Below, piece after piece: positions 25,955-35,404 of a stretch of DNA of 58,068 nucleotides. The stretch's first letter is position 1, and each line of letters begins with the position of its first letter. Both the position numbers and the translations under genes were made by a program. The notes beneath the pieces are model-generated. The model worked only from the letters and a program-made list of their open reading frames with translations, had not been told where the DNA came from and did no database searches. The DNA is taken from positions 1 through 58,068 of the forward strand of contig NZ_BDCM01000011.1 of assembly GCF_001613505.1 (NCBI RefSeq), given 5' to 3'. This DNA comes from Nocardia mikamii NBRC 108933 (lineage in GTDB: Bacteria; Actinomycetota; Actinomycetes; Mycobacteriales; Mycobacteriaceae).

Positions 25955-28099
25955 GTGTCAGTCACAGACGACATCCGCGCACTCACCCAGCCCGCACATC
26001 CGGCCGACTGGACCGAACTGGACACCAGAGCAGTCGACACCGTCCGTGTCCTGGCCGCCGACGCGGTGCAGGCCGCCGGCAACGGCCACCCCGGCACCGC
26101 GATGAGCCTGGCGCCGCTGGCCTACACCCTCTACCAGCGGGTCCTGCGCTACGACCCGAGCGATCCGGACTGGACCGGCCGCGACCGGTTCATCCTCTCG
26201 TGCGGGCATTCCAGCCTGACCCAGTACATCCAGCTGTATCTGTCGGGCCTGGGCCTGGAACTCGACGACCTGAAGCACCTGCGCAAGTGGGGTTCGCTGA
26301 CCCCGGGCCACCCGGAGTTCCGCCACACCAGGGGCGTGGAGATCACCACCGGCCCCCTCGGCCAGGGCCTGGCCTCGGCGGTCGGCATGGCGATGGCCGC
26401 CCGGCGCGAGCGCGGTCTCTACGACCCGTCCGCCGCGACCGGCGCCAGCCCGTTCGACCACTTCGTCTACGTCATCGCCTCCGACGGCGATATCGAAGAG
26501 GGCGTCACCTCGGAGGCCTCCTCGCTGGCCGGCACCCAGCAGCTGGGCAATCTGATCGTCTTCTACGACGACAACCGGATCTCGATCGAGGACGACACCT
26601 CCATCGCGCTGACCGAGGACACCGCCGAGCGCTACCGCGCCTACGGCTGGCACGTGCAGGTCGTCGAGGGCGGTGAGAACGTCACCGGCATCCTGGAGGC
26701 GATCGAGGCCGCCAAGGCCGTCACCGACAAGCCGTCGTTCATCCTGCTGCGCACGATCATCGGCTATCCGGCGCCGAACAAGATGAACACCGGCGCCGCG
26801 CACGGTGCCGCGCTGGGCGCCGACGAGGTCGCCGCCACCAAGGAGATCCTCGGCTTCGATCCGGGCCAGAGCTTCGTCGTCGACGACGAGGTCATCGCCC
26901 ACACCCGCGGCAACGCCGCCGACCGCGCCAAGGCCGCCCGCGCCGTCTGGCAGGAGCAGTTCGACGCGTGGGCGCAGGCCAACCCGGATAACAAGGAGCT
27001 GTTCGACCGGCTCCGCGAACGCCGGCTGCCGAAGGGCTGGACCGAGGGGCTGCCCTCGTTCGAGCCCGACGCCAAGGGTATGGCCACCCGCAAGGCCTCG
27101 GGCAAGGTGCTGGCCGCGCTGGCGCCGGTGCTGCCGGAGCTGTGGGGCGGTTCGGCCGACCTCGCCGAATCGAACAACACCACCATGCCGGACGTGCCGA
27201 GTTTCGGCCCGGCGTCGATCTCCACCGGTATGTGGAAGGCCGAGCCCTACGGCCGGACGCTGCACTTCGGTGTGCGCGAGCACGCGATGGGTTCGATCCT
27301 CAACGGCATCGCCCTGCACGGCCCGACCCGGCCCTACGGCGGCACCTTCCTGGTGTTCTCCGACTACATGCGCCCGGCGGTCCGCCTGGCCGCGCTCATG
27401 CGGGTGCCGGCCATCTACGTCTGGACCCACGACTCCATCGGCCTGGGCGAGGACGGCCCCACCCACCAGCCGATCGAGCACCTCGCCGCACTGCGTGCCA
27501 TCCCCGGCCTGAACGTGGTCCGTCCCGGCGACGCCAACGAGACCGTGTACGCGTGGCGCACCGTCCTGGAGCTCGAAAGTGCCGAGCAGCATTCGCATTT
27601 CGTGCCCGCCGACCACCCGCACACCGACGGCCCGTCGGCGCTGGCGCTGACCCGCCAGGACGTGCCCACCCTGGAGGGCACCAGCTACGAGGGCGTCTCC
27701 CGCGGCGGATACATCCTGGCCGAATCCTCCACCGGGACACCGCAGGTGATCCTGATCGCCACCGGTTCCGAACTTCAGCTCGCCGTCGCCGCGCGCACTA
27801 CGCTGGAGGAGCAGGGCATCGGCACCCGGGTGGTGTCCATGCCGTGCGTGGAATGGTTCGACGCGCAGGAACAGTCCTACCGCGACGAGGTGCTGCCCCC
27901 GCAGATCACCGCCCGCGTCACGGTCGAGGCCGGTATCGCGATGCCGTGGCACCGCTTCACCGGCAGCGACGGTGAGAACGTCTCGATCGAGCACTTCGGT
28001 GCCTCGGCCGACTTCAAGACCCTGTTCCGCGAATTCGGCATCACCGCCGAAGCCGTCGTCGATGCCGCCAAGCGCTCACTCGACAAGGTGAAGGGATAA
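25955..28099 (+). CDS. tkt: transketolase
   Basis: A 714-residue transketolase, a thiamine-diphosphate enzyme of the pentose phosphate pathway. Family landmarks in order are G-N-G-H-P-G-T-A-M-S, L-S-C-G-H-S-S, G-P-L-G-Q-G-L-A, the ThDP motif S-D-G-D-I-E-E-G to D-D-N-R-I-S-I-E, G-G-S-A-D-L-A-E-S-N, F-G-V-R-E-H-A-M and T-H-D-S-I-G-L-G-E-D-G-P-T-H-Q-P. The GTG at 25955 has AGGAGA at about 9 bases. It heads tkt-tal-zwf-opcA-pgl, all on one strand and tightly packed. Confidence 0.97.
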   Translation: MSVTDDIRALTQPAHPADWTELDTRAVDTVRVLAADAVQAAGNGHPGTAMSLAPLAYTLYQRVLRYDPSDPDWTGRDRFILSCGHSSLTQYIQLYLSGLGLELDDLKHLRKWGSLTPGHPEFRHTRGVEITTGPLGQGLASAVGMAMAARRERGLYDPSAATGASPFDHFVYVIASDGDIEEGVTSEASSLAGTQQLGNLIVFYDDNRISIEDDTSIALTEDTAERYRAYGWHVQVVEGGENVTGILEAIEAAKAVTDKPSFILLRTIIGYPAPNKMNTGAAHGAALGADEVAATKEILGFDPGQSFVVDDEVIAHTRGNAADRAKAARAVWQEQFDAWAQANPDNKELFDRLRERRLPKGWTEGLPSFEPDAKGMATRKASGKVLAALAPVLPELWGGSADLAESNNTTMPDVPSFGPASISTGMWKAEPYGRTLHFGVREHAMGSILNGIALHGPTRPYGGTFLVFSDYMRPAVRLAALMRVPAIYVWTHDSIGLGEDGPTHQPIEHLAALRAIPGLNVVRPGDANETVYAWRTVLELESAEQHSHFVPADHPHTDGPSALALTRQDVPTLEGTSYEGVSRGGYILAESSTGTPQVILIATGSELQLAVAARTTLEEQGIGTRVVSMPCVEWFDAQEQSYRDEVLPPQITARVTVEAGIAMPWHRFTGSDGENVSIEHFGASADFKTLFREFGITAEAVVDAAKRSLDKVKG

Positions 28100-28102
28100 C
28101 CA

Positions 28103-29233
28103 ATGGCACAGAACGAGAATCTCGCCGCACTGTCTCGAGCAGGCGTGTCGGTGTGGCTCGACGATCTGTCACGCAACCGGATCCGCTCGGGCAATCTCGC
28201 CGACCTCGTCGCCACCCGCAGCATCGTCGGCGTGACCACCAACCCGACCATCTTCCAGGCCGCGCTGAGCGAGGGCCACGCCTACGACGACCAGGTCAAG
28301 GACCTGGCCGCCCAGGGCGCCGATGCCGACGCGGCCATCCGCACGATCACCACCGACGACGTTCGCTCGGCCTGCGACGTGCTGGCCGAGGTCTTCGAAT
28401 CGACCGGCGGCGTGGACGGCCGGATCTCCATCGAGGTGGACCCCCGGCTGGCCTTCGACACCGACAAGACCGTCGCCCAGGCGGTCGAGCTGTGGAAGAT
28501 CGTCGACCGGCCGAATCTGTTCATCAAGATCCCGGCCACCGAGGAGGGCCTGCCCGCGATCACGCGCGTGATCGCCGAAGGGATCAGTGTCAACGTCACG
28601 CTGATCTTCTCGGTGCAGCGCTACCTCAGCGTGATGGGCGCCTACCTGGACGGCCTGCGCAAGGCGCGCATCGCCGGCCACGACCTGGCCCGCATCCATT
28701 CGGTCGCGTCGTTCTTCGTCTCCCGCGTGGACACCGAGATCGACAAGCGGCTCGAGCAGATCGGTTCCGACGAGGCGCTCGCGTTGCGCGGTAAGGCCGG
28801 AATCGCCAACGCGCGCTTGGCCTATGCCGCCTACCAGGACGTGTTCGACGGGGGCAACCACACCTCGACGTACTCGAATCTGGCCTCCTCCGGCGGTAAC
28901 CGGCAGCGGCCGCTGTGGGCGTCCACGGGTGTGAAGAACCCGGACTACCCCGACACCATGTACATCACCGAACTGGTGGCGCCGAATACGGTCAACACGC
29001 TGCCGGAGAAGACCCTCGAGGCGTTCGCCGACCACGGCGAGCTGCGCGGGGACACGGTATCGGGCACGGCGGCCGACGCGCAGGGCGTGTTCGACGCGCT
29101 GACCAACGTGGGAATCGACCTCGACGACGTGTTCGCCGTCCTCGAGCGCGAGGGTGTCGAGAAGTTCGAGAAGTCGTGGGACGAACTGCTCACCGCGACC
29201 ACCGCCGAGTTGAAGAGCACCGGAAGCAACTGA
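28103..29233 (+). CDS. tal: transaldolase
   Basis: A 376-residue transaldolase of the long actinobacterial subfamily. The Schiff-base lysine is in [20 protein letters not shown] and V-T-T-N-P-T-I-F mark the N-terminal strands. It moves a dihydroxyacetone unit between sugar phosphates. The ATG lies 3 bases after the tkt stop. Confidence 0.96.
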   Translation: MAQNENLAALSRAGVSVWLDDLSRNRIRSGNLADLVATRSIVGVTTNPTIFQAALSEGHAYDDQVKDLAAQGADADAAIRTITTDDVRSACDVLAEVFESTGGVDGRISIEVDPRLAFDTDKTVAQAVELWKIVDRPNLFIKIPATEEGLPAITRVIAEGISVNVTLIFSVQRYLSVMGAYLDGLRKARIAGHDLARIHSVASFFVSRVDTEIDKRLEQIGSDEALALRGKAGIANARLAYAAYQDVFDGGNHTSTYSNLASSGGNRQRPLWASTGVKNPDYPDTMYITELVAPNTVNTLPEKTLEAFADHGELRGDTVSGTAADAQGVFDALTNVGIDLDDVFAVLEREGVEKFEKSWDELLTATTAELKSTGSN

Positions 29234-29238
29234 CCGCG

Positions 29239-30801
29239 ATGGCCGGCCAGAAGAAGACGGCCGCCCCGGGGAATCCGCTGCGCGAAGAGCGCGACAAGCG
29301 GCTTCCCCGGATCGCCGGCCCGTGCAGCATGGTGATCTTCGGGGTGACAGGTGATCTGTCACGTAAGAAACTCATGCCGGCCATCTACGACCTCGCGAAC
29401 CGGGGGCTGCTGCCGCCCGGTTTCGCGCTGGTCGGGTTCGCCCGGCGCGATTACGCCGACGAGGATTTCGCTCAGGTTGTCCTCCAGGCGGTCAAGGAAC
29501 ATGCGCGCACCCCGTTTCGGCAAGAGGTCTGGGAGCAGCTGTCGGAAGGTATCCGCTTCGTGCAGGGCACCTTCGACGACGACGCCGCCTTCGGCACGCT
29601 CGCGCAGACGCTGAAGAAGCTGGACGCCGAACGCGGCACCGGCGGCAACCACGCCTTCTACCTGTCGATTCCGCCGAACGCATTTCCGGTTGTGCTGGAA
29701 CAGCTTTCACGCACCGGGCTGGCGAAGCCGCCGGACCCGGGGCCGGGCAAACCGCAGCCGTGGCGGCGAGTGGTGATCGAGAAGCCCTTCGGTCACGACC
29801 TGCACAGCGCCCAGGAACTCAACGCCCTGGTCAACCGGGTGTTCCCCGAGGAGACGGTCTTCCGTATCGACCACTACCTCGGCAAGGAGACGGTGCAGAA
29901 TCTGCTGGCGTTGCGGTTCGCGAACGAACTGTTCGAACCGATCTGGAACGCCAACTTCGTCGACCACGTGCAGATCACGATGGCCGAGGACATCGGATTG
30001 GGCGGGCGCGCAGGCTATTACGACGGCATCGGCGCCGCCCGTGACGTGATTCAGAACCATCTGCTGCAATTGCTGGCGTTGACGGCGATGGAGGATCCGG
30101 TCAACTTCCAGCCGCGGCAGCTGCAGATCGAGAAGATCAAGGTGCTCTCGGCGACGAAACTGGTCGAACCGCTGGAGGAGACCACCGCCCGCGGCCAGTA
30201 CGCGGCCGGCTGGCAGGGCAGCGAACGCGTGGTGGGCCTGCTCGAGGAGGAGGGTTTCGATCCGCATTCGCGCACCGAGACCTACGCCGCGATCACCCTC
30301 AACGTCGACACCCGCCGCTGGGCGGGGGTGCCGTTCTATCTGCGCACCGGAAAACGCCTGGGGCGCAGGGTCACCGAGATCGCGGTCATGTTCAAGAGGG
30401 CCCCGCATCTGCCCTTCGATCAGACCATGACCGAGGAGCTGGGCCAGAACGCGCTCGTCATCCGGGTGCAGCCGGACGAGGGCATCACCATGCGGTTCGG
30501 GTCGAAGGTGCCCGGATCCAGTATGGAAGTCCGCGACGTCAACATGGATTTCAGCTACGGCGAATCGTTCACCGAATCCTCGCCCGAGGCCTACGAGCGG
30601 CTCATCCTGGATGTGCTGCTGGGCGAGCCGTCGCTGTTCCCGGTCAACGAGGAGGTCGAATTGGCATGGCGCATCCTCGATCCCGTGCTCGATCACTGGG
30701 CCGAGGGCGGTAAGCCCGAGTCCTACGAGTCCGGCACATGGGGTCCGACCTCGGCCGACGAGATGCTCGCCCGCACCGGGCGCGAATGGCGGCGGCCATG
30801 A
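29239..30801 (+). CDS. zwf: glucose-6-phosphate 1-dehydrogenase
   Basis: A 520-residue G6PD producing NADPH and 6-phosphogluconolactone. The cofactor loop is F-G-V-T-G-D-L-S-R-K-K-L, the active-site histidine lies in R-I-D-H-Y-L-G-K-E-T-V-Q-N, and E-K-P-F-G-H-D binds substrate. The start is 5 bases after tal. Its stop overlaps opcA as ATGA. OpcA, the dedicated partner, follows directly. Confidence 0.97.
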   Translation: MAGQKKTAAPGNPLREERDKRLPRIAGPCSMVIFGVTGDLSRKKLMPAIYDLANRGLLPPGFALVGFARRDYADEDFAQVVLQAVKEHARTPFRQEVWEQLSEGIRFVQGTFDDDAAFGTLAQTLKKLDAERGTGGNHAFYLSIPPNAFPVVLEQLSRTGLAKPPDPGPGKPQPWRRVVIEKPFGHDLHSAQELNALVNRVFPEETVFRIDHYLGKETVQNLLALRFANELFEPIWNANFVDHVQITMAEDIGLGGRAGYYDGIGAARDVIQNHLLQLLALTAMEDPVNFQPRQLQIEKIKVLSATKLVEPLEETTARGQYAAGWQGSERVVGLLEEEGFDPHSRTETYAAITLNVDTRRWAGVPFYLRTGKRLGRRVTEIAVMFKRAPHLPFDQTMTEELGQNALVIRVQPDEGITMRFGSKVPGSSMEVRDVNMDFSYGESFTESSPEAYERLILDVLLGEPSLFPVNEEVELAWRILDPVLDHWAEGGKPESYESGTWGPTSADEMLARTGREWRRP

Positions 30802-31706
30802 TCGTGGACATGCCCGACACCAGTACCCGCGACGTGACCAAACGCCTGGTCAGCCTGCGGGAGTCCAACGGCGTGATCGCCATGGGCCGGGTGCTGACGC
30901 TGGTGGTGTGCACGCTGGATTCCTCGGAGGCCGAGGACGCCATCGACGCCGCCAACGACGCCAGCCGCGAACATCCCTGTCGTGTGATCGTGCTCGCCCG
31001 CGGCGACCGGTTCTCCGACACCAAACTCGACGCCCAGATCCGGGTCGGCGGCGATGCCGGGGCGGCCGAGGTGATAGTGCTGCGGCTGCAGGGCGAGCTG
31101 GTCAACAACGAGAGCAGCGTCGTCATCCCGTTCCTGCTGCCGGATACTCCGGTGGTGGCGTGGTGGCCGCGCGGAGCTCCGGAGTTCCCGTCGCGGGATT
31201 CGGTGGGCCGCTTGGCCATTCGCCGCATCACCGATTCCACCTACGCGCCCGACCCACGTGCGGCGATCACCCGGCGGCTGGATTCCTACGCGCCGGGCGA
31301 CACCGATCTGGCGTGGAGCCGGATCACGTTCTGGCGGGCGCTGCTGGCCTCCGCGCTCGACGTGCCGCCGTACGAGCCGATCGAATCGGTGACCGTCTCG
31401 GGCCTGGCGGAGGAACCCGCGCTCGACATTCTGGCGGGATGGCTGGCGGCCAAACTGGACTGCCCGATCCGCCGGCAGACCGGGGAGTTGAAGGTCGTGC
31501 TGCACCGGGCATCGGTCTCGGTCGGGATCGAACGCCCGCAGACGGGCCGCACCGCGACCCTGACGCGCACCGGTGAGCCGGATCAGCGGTTCGCGCTCGC
31601 CCGTCGCGAGACCAAGGACTGCCTGGCTGAGGAACTGCGGCGACTGGACGCCGACGAGGTCTACGCCGAGGCGCTGGCCGGAATCGGGAAGGTGATCTAT
31701 GAGTAA
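30798..31706 (+). CDS. opcA: glucose-6-phosphate dehydrogenase assembly protein OpcA
   Basis: A 302-residue OpcA homologue, needed for assembly or redox-dependent activation of Zwf. Conserved stretches are L-V-V-C-T-L-D, A-S-R-E-H-P-C-R-V-I-V, P-V-V-A-W-W-P and I-T-D-S-T-Y-A-P-D-P. The start overlaps the zwf stop by 4 bases and the stop overlaps the pgl start by 8 bases, so all three are translationally coupled. Confidence 0.95.
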   Translation: MIVDMPDTSTRDVTKRLVSLRESNGVIAMGRVLTLVVCTLDSSEAEDAIDAANDASREHPCRVIVLARGDRFSDTKLDAQIRVGGDAGAAEVIVLRLQGELVNNESSVVIPFLLPDTPVVAWWPRGAPEFPSRDSVGRLAIRRITDSTYAPDPRAAITRRLDSYAPGDTDLAWSRITFWRALLASALDVPPYEPIESVTVSGLAEEPALDILAGWLAAKLDCPIRRQTGELKVVLHRASVSVGIERPQTGRTATLTRTGEPDQRFALARRETKDCLAEELRRLDADEVYAEALAGIGKVIYE

Positions 31707-32430
31707 GCCGGAGATCGAGGTCTTCGCCGGGAACGACGAACTGGTGACGGCGGCAGCCGTGCGGTTCGTGCAGGTGGTCACCAGGGCTCAGGCCGAACGA
31801 GGTTCGGCGTCGGTGGTTCTCACCGGCGGCGGCACCGGCATCGACCTGTTGAAGAAGGTCCGCCAGGCGCCCGGAAGCATCGATTTCGCGCGCCTGGACG
31901 TGTTCTGGGGCGACGAGCGGTTCGTCCCCGCGGGCGACGCCGAGCGCAACGAGTTGCAGGCGCGCGAGGCGTTGCTGGATCACGTGCCGGTCGATCCGGC
32001 GCGGGTGCATCCGGTAGCGACCTCCGACGGGGAGTATCCGGATCCGGTCGAGGCCGCCGCGGAGTACTCGGCGGCGGTGCACGCGCATCTGGCCGAGCAC
32101 GGCGCATTCGACCTGCATCTGCTCGGTATGGGTGGCGACGCGCATGTGAACTCGCTGTTCCCGCATTCCGCGGCCGTGGCGGAGGAGCACGAACTCGTTC
32201 TCGCCGTGACCGATTCGCCGAAGCCGCCGCCGGTGCGCGTCACCCTGACCCTGCCCGCGGTCGCGCGCGCCCGGCACGTGGTTCTGGTGGTCGGCGGCGA
32301 GGCCAAGGCCGATGCGGTGGCCCAGGCGGTGGGCGGCGCGTCCGCGCTCGAGATTCCGGCGGCCGGGGCGCACGGCAGCGAAACCACCACCTGGATGCTG
32401 GACGAAGCCGCGGCGGCGAAGCTGCCCTGA
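31699..32430 (+). CDS. pgl: 6-phosphogluconolactonase
   Basis: A 243-residue Pgl (DevB) that hydrolyses 6-phosphogluconolactone. L-T-G-G-G-T-G-I-D-L is the substrate loop, V-F-W-G-D-E-R-F-V the strand motif, and L-L-G-M-G-G-D-A-H-V-N-S-L-F-P the catalytic region. In the last motif the usual G-D-G-H reads G-D-A-H, which keeps the histidine. It is the last gene of the operon. Its final codons and stop are duplicated by a 25-bp tandem repeat. Confidence 0.94.
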   Translation: MSKPEIEVFAGNDELVTAAAVRFVQVVTRAQAERGSASVVLTGGGTGIDLLKKVRQAPGSIDFARLDVFWGDERFVPAGDAERNELQAREALLDHVPVDPARVHPVATSDGEYPDPVEAAAEYSAAVHAHLAEHGAFDLHLLGMGGDAHVNSLFPHSAAVAEEHELVLAVTDSPKPPPVRVTLTLPAVARARHVVLVVGGEAKADAVAQAVGGASALEIPAAGAHGSETTTWMLDEAAAAKLP

Positions 32431-32480
32431 GATAGTGCGGGCGAAGCTGCCCTGAGATAGTGCGGGCGAAACTGCCCTGA
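32416..32480 (+). repeat. 25-bp tandem repeat at the end of pgl
   Basis: The unit runs from GCGAAGCTGCCCTGA through GATAGTGCGG. It occurs exactly at 32416-32440 and 32441-32465, with a 15-base third copy (one mismatch) at 32466-32480. Copy 1 contains the last codons and the stop of pgl, so the repeat has multiplied the gene end and its TGA. Confidence 0.9.
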
Positions 32481-32499
32481 GCCGGGGCGGCAATCCCGG

Positions 32500-32859
32500 C
32501 TAGTCGTCCTCCGTCTGCGCCCACGCGGCGACAGGCAGGCTGAGATACACACCGACGAGGTGGCCCGCGGGCAGGATGCGGGCCACCTCGTCGTGAATGT
32601 GGGTGGCCCGGCGGTCCCGATCGGCGGCGCGGTCTTCGAACCACTTCGACTTCACTTCGATCAGCACGTCGATGTCGAACCGGTCGCCCGGTTCGGCGGA
32701 TCGGCAGCGCACGACGATGTCGCCGGGTTGCAGGCAGCCGTCGTATGGTTCCGCCGCACACGCGACCGCCACCGAGACGATATGTGGTAACTCCGCGACC
32801 AGCCGGCGCTTCGAATCGTCGGAGACGTGGGATGAGCACGTGACGTCGATGAGGGGCAC
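32500..32859 (-). CDS. small tautomerase-like protein, tentative
   Basis: A 119-residue protein. After removal of the initiator it would begin P-L-I-D-V, with the N-terminal proline typical of the tautomerase superfamily. The later strand-helix pattern (F-D-I-D-V-L-I-E-V-K-S-K-W-F) and the overall length resemble 5-carboxymethyl-2-hydroxymuconate isomerase or MIF-like members. No other catalytic residue can be confirmed, so the assignment is weak. The start is the GTG at 32859. Confidence 0.55.
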   Translation of the reverse strand: MPLIDVTCSSHVSDDSKRRLVAELPHIVSVAVACAAEPYDGCLQPGDIVVRCRSAEPGDRFDIDVLIEVKSKWFEDRAADRDRRATHIHDEVARILPAGHLVGVYLSLPVAAWAQTEDD

Positions 32860-32952
32860 GTGGCCAGCATGTCAGACCGCACATCGCTGCCCCGCACATC
32901 GCCGCCCTGTGCGTAGACGCTCCGGCCGCACACGGCGCGGGACCGGGCGTCC

Positions 32953-33945
32953 CTACCGCAGCGCCGAATTTCGCGACGCATCCTCGGCGACGAGTTCGGC
33001 GAGGTGACGCAGGAGGAAGTCGTTCACCGCGCCGGTCCGCTCGAGCTGTACGAGATGTCCTGCGCCCGGGACTTTTTCGACCGCGCGCAGATCCGGTACG
33101 TGCGCGCGCAGCACCGCCAGCGGGTCACGACCGCTGAAACCTTCCATATCCGGGTCGTTCTCGCCGTAGAGGAAACAGGTCGGCACCGTGACCGTCGTGG
33201 GCAGGCCCTCGGTCAGCTCCCAGTTGCGGTCCAGCGCCCGGTACCAGGTCAGACCGCCGGTGAAACCGGTCTGTTCGAATTCGTCTGCGAGAGTGTCGAA
33301 TTCGGATTCCGGCAGCCACGACCAGGGCAGTGCGGGCGCCTGTGGCAGTGCGTCGAGGTAACCGATGCCGGGCGGATTCTTCCACGTGTCGAGATAGTGG
33401 AACTCGCCACTGAGCGCGTAGTACACGCGGGCCAGGAATTCGCGTGGGCGCGCGGCCAGTTCGGCGTCGGCGACACCGGGCTCCTGGAAATACGACAGGT
33501 GCAGGAAATGACGCTGCGCGGCGCGCGTCCAGAACTCCGAGGGGGCCTTCGGGGGGCGGGGCGCGTACGGATTGTTCAGCACCATGATCGCCGCGACCCG
33601 CTCCGGCGCACGCAATGCCAACTCCCACACCAGCTGGGCGCCGAAGTCCAAGCCGACGAAAACCGCTCGCTCGGCGCCGATCTCGTCGAGCAGTCCGAGC
33701 AGATCGCCGATCACCGCCCGATTGGTGGTCGCCTCCACCCCACCGGGCGCCTCGGTGCGGCCGTACCCACGCAGATCGGGGGCGATGGCGTGATATCCGG
33801 CCGCGGCCAGCGCCGGCAGTTGCCGATGCCACACGTACCAGCCGTGCGGAAATCCGTGGCAGAAGATCACCGGATACCCGCGGCCCTCTTCGGCGATATG
33901 CAGCCGAATCCCGTTGGTCTCCACGAACCGATGTGTCGGCCCCAC
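32953..33945 (-). CDS. alpha/beta hydrolase, epoxide-hydrolase-like
   Basis: A 330-residue protein with the epoxide hydrolase layout. The oxyanion motif is H-G-F-P, then D-L-R-G-Y-G-R-T. The nucleophile elbow is G-L-D-F-G-A with an aspartate nucleophile, the acid lies in the F-L-Y-G-E-N-D-P-D segment and the histidine in G-A-G-H-L-V. An aspartate rather than serine nucleophile supports epoxide hydrolase or dehalogenase over esterase. The GTG has GGGAGG four bases upstream. Its promoter region contains a KstR-like box shared with the divergent SDR. Confidence 0.88.
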   Translation of the reverse strand: MGPTHRFVETNGIRLHIAEEGRGYPVIFCHGFPHGWYVWHRQLPALAAAGYHAIAPDLRGYGRTEAPGGVEATTNRAVIGDLLGLLDEIGAERAVFVGLDFGAQLVWELALRAPERVAAIMVLNNPYAPRPPKAPSEFWTRAAQRHFLHLSYFQEPGVADAELAARPREFLARVYYALSGEFHYLDTWKNPPGIGYLDALPQAPALPWSWLPESEFDTLADEFEQTGFTGGLTWYRALDRNWELTEGLPTTVTVPTCFLYGENDPDMEGFSGRDPLAVLRAHVPDLRAVEKVPGAGHLVQLERTGAVNDFLLRHLAELVAEDASRNSALR

Positions 33946-33961
33946 TGCGCCTCCCAGGTAC

Positions 33962-33975
33962 TAGAACACGTTCTC
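33962..33975. promoter_or_regulatory. KstR-like operator
   Basis: TAGAACACGTTCTC matches the TnnAACnnGTTnnA consensus of the cholesterol-catabolism repressor KstR at all but the last position. AGAAC and GTTCT are perfect arms. It lies between the divergent epoxide hydrolase and SDR genes, close to both promoters. Confidence 0.6.
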
Positions 33976-33999
33976 GTTTCACGGTAGTGTCCCGGAGTC

Positions 34000-34836
34000 G
34001 TGAACGGAATACTGACCGATCGAGTCGCCGTCGTCACCGGCGCGAGCCGGGGCATCGGCAAGGGCATCGCGCTGGAGCTGGGCGCGGCCGGCGCCACGGT
34101 CTACGTGACCGGGCGCTCCGAGCGCGCCGGGCAGCTGCCGGGCACCGTGGCCGCGACCGCGCGCGAGATCGACGAGCTCGGCGGGCGCGGGGTGCCGTTC
34201 GTCTGCGACCACCGCGACGATGAGGCGGTCGCGCGGCTGTTCGAGACCGTGCGCGCCGACCACGGCCGGCTGGATGTGCTGGTCAACAATGTCTACAACT
34301 CCCCGGCCTCCGCGCGCTGGCTCGGCAAACCGTTCTGGGAGGTGCCGCCGAAGGCGTGGGACGACGGCTTCGACATCGGCGTGCGCTCCCATTACGCTGC
34401 CGCCCATTTCGCGGCGCCGCTGCTCATCGAATCGGGCGGACTGATCGTCGACATCTCCTCACCGGGCGCCGAACATTTCACGCACAACGTCGTCTACGGC
34501 GTGGGCAAGGCCGCCGTCGACCGGCTGACCGCGGATATGGCGCACGATCTGGCCACTACCGAGGTCACGGTGGTGTCGCTGTGGCCGGGAATCGTGAATA
34601 CCGAACTGCTGCAGCTGGTTCCGGCCGATGCGCGGGGACGGCGGCTGATCACGCTGCCCGGGGAGGGCACCTTCGATCTGAACGAGGCCGAGACTCCGCG
34701 TTTCGCCGGGCGCGCGGTGGTCGCGCTCGCGGCGGATCCGCGACGGCGTTCACGCACCGGCCGGGCGTGGCGGGTGGCCGATCTGGCCGAAGCCTACGGG
34801 TTCACCGATATCGACGGTCGCGTGCCGCGCACGTGA
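34000..34836 (+). CDS. short-chain dehydrogenase/reductase, DHRS1-like
   Basis: A 278-residue classical SDR. The cofactor motif is T-G-A-S-R-G-I-G. Catalytic residues are Ser in I-S-S-P-G and Tyr/Lys in Y-G-V-G-K. The middle (F-W-E-V-P-P-K-A-W-D-D-G, then R-S-H-Y, L-I-V-D-I-S-S-P-G-A, V-V-Y-G-V-G-K-A-A-V-D-R) is close to human DHRS1, which reduces steroids and other carbonyls. The GTG at 34000 follows TAGTGT (33985-33990) by 9 bases with no ribosome binding site. The KstR-like box upstream fits a steroid or lipid role. Confidence 0.88.
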   Translation: MNGILTDRVAVVTGASRGIGKGIALELGAAGATVYVTGRSERAGQLPGTVAATAREIDELGGRGVPFVCDHRDDEAVARLFETVRADHGRLDVLVNNVYNSPASARWLGKPFWEVPPKAWDDGFDIGVRSHYAAAHFAAPLLIESGGLIVDISSPGAEHFTHNVVYGVGKAAVDRLTADMAHDLATTEVTVVSLWPGIVNTELLQLVPADARGRRLITLPGEGTFDLNEAETPRFAGRAVVALAADPRRRSRTGRAWRVADLAEAYGFTDIDGRVPRT

Positions 34837-34903
34837 GGGCCATCGGTGTCCTAGCCTGAGGCGGCGGGCCGCATCGCGCGGCGCCGGCGGTGAAGGAGGG
34901 TGG

Positions 34904-35395
34904 ATGGACGCGATCGCGAATTTCGACGCGTTGGTAGCGGCGGCGGACGCTCCGATCTATGTGGTGACGGTGGCGACCGAGTCCGAACGCGCCGGGTGCG
35001 TGGTCGGCTTCGCGTCTCAGGTCGGCATCGAACCACGCCGATTCCTGGTGTGCGTTTCCGAACTCAATCACACCTACCGGGTGGTGGCCGGCGCCACCCA
35101 TGTCGCGGTTCATCTCGTCGATTCCGGGTCGCGGGCCCTGGCCCAGCTCTTCGGCGCGGAGACCGGCGACGATATCGACAAGTTCGCGTGGTGCCGGTGG
35201 CATCACGGCCCCGACGGCGTGGTGGTGCTCGACGAGGCCGCGGCCTGGTTCTCCGGCCGGATCCTCGAGCGCCACGATTTCGGCGACCACGTGGGTCTGC
35301 TGCTGGAACCGCTCGGCGGCCCGAAGCCGCCGGAGGGCACCACCGGACTGCGCTACAGCGACCTCGCCGACCTCACCCCCGGGCACCCCGCCTGA
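34904..35395 (+). CDS. flavin reductase domain protein (FMN-binding split-barrel)
   Basis: A 163-residue protein of the flavin-reductase-like split-barrel family. A-P-I-Y-V-V-T-V-A-T, then C-V-V-G-F-A-S-Q-V, P-R-R-F-L-V-C-V-S and H-V-A-V-H-L-V-D form the FMN-binding core. It could supply reduced flavin to a monooxygenase or be a flavin-bound protein of other function. AAGGAGGG three bases before the ATG gives an unusually strong binding site. It follows the SDR by 67 bases on the same strand. Confidence 0.82.
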   Translation: MDAIANFDALVAAADAPIYVVTVATESERAGCVVGFASQVGIEPRRFLVCVSELNHTYRVVAGATHVAVHLVDSGSRALAQLFGAETGDDIDKFAWCRWHHGPDGVVVLDEAAAWFSGRILERHDFGDHVGLLLEPLGGPKPPEGTTGLRYSDLADLTPGHPA

Positions 35396-35404
35396 GGCTG
35401 CCCG

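Noticed and set aside
25958..27994. Long minus-strand open frame (about 680 codons) opposite tkt
   Set aside because: An antisense shadow of transketolase, caused by GC-rich third positions; it has no motifs.
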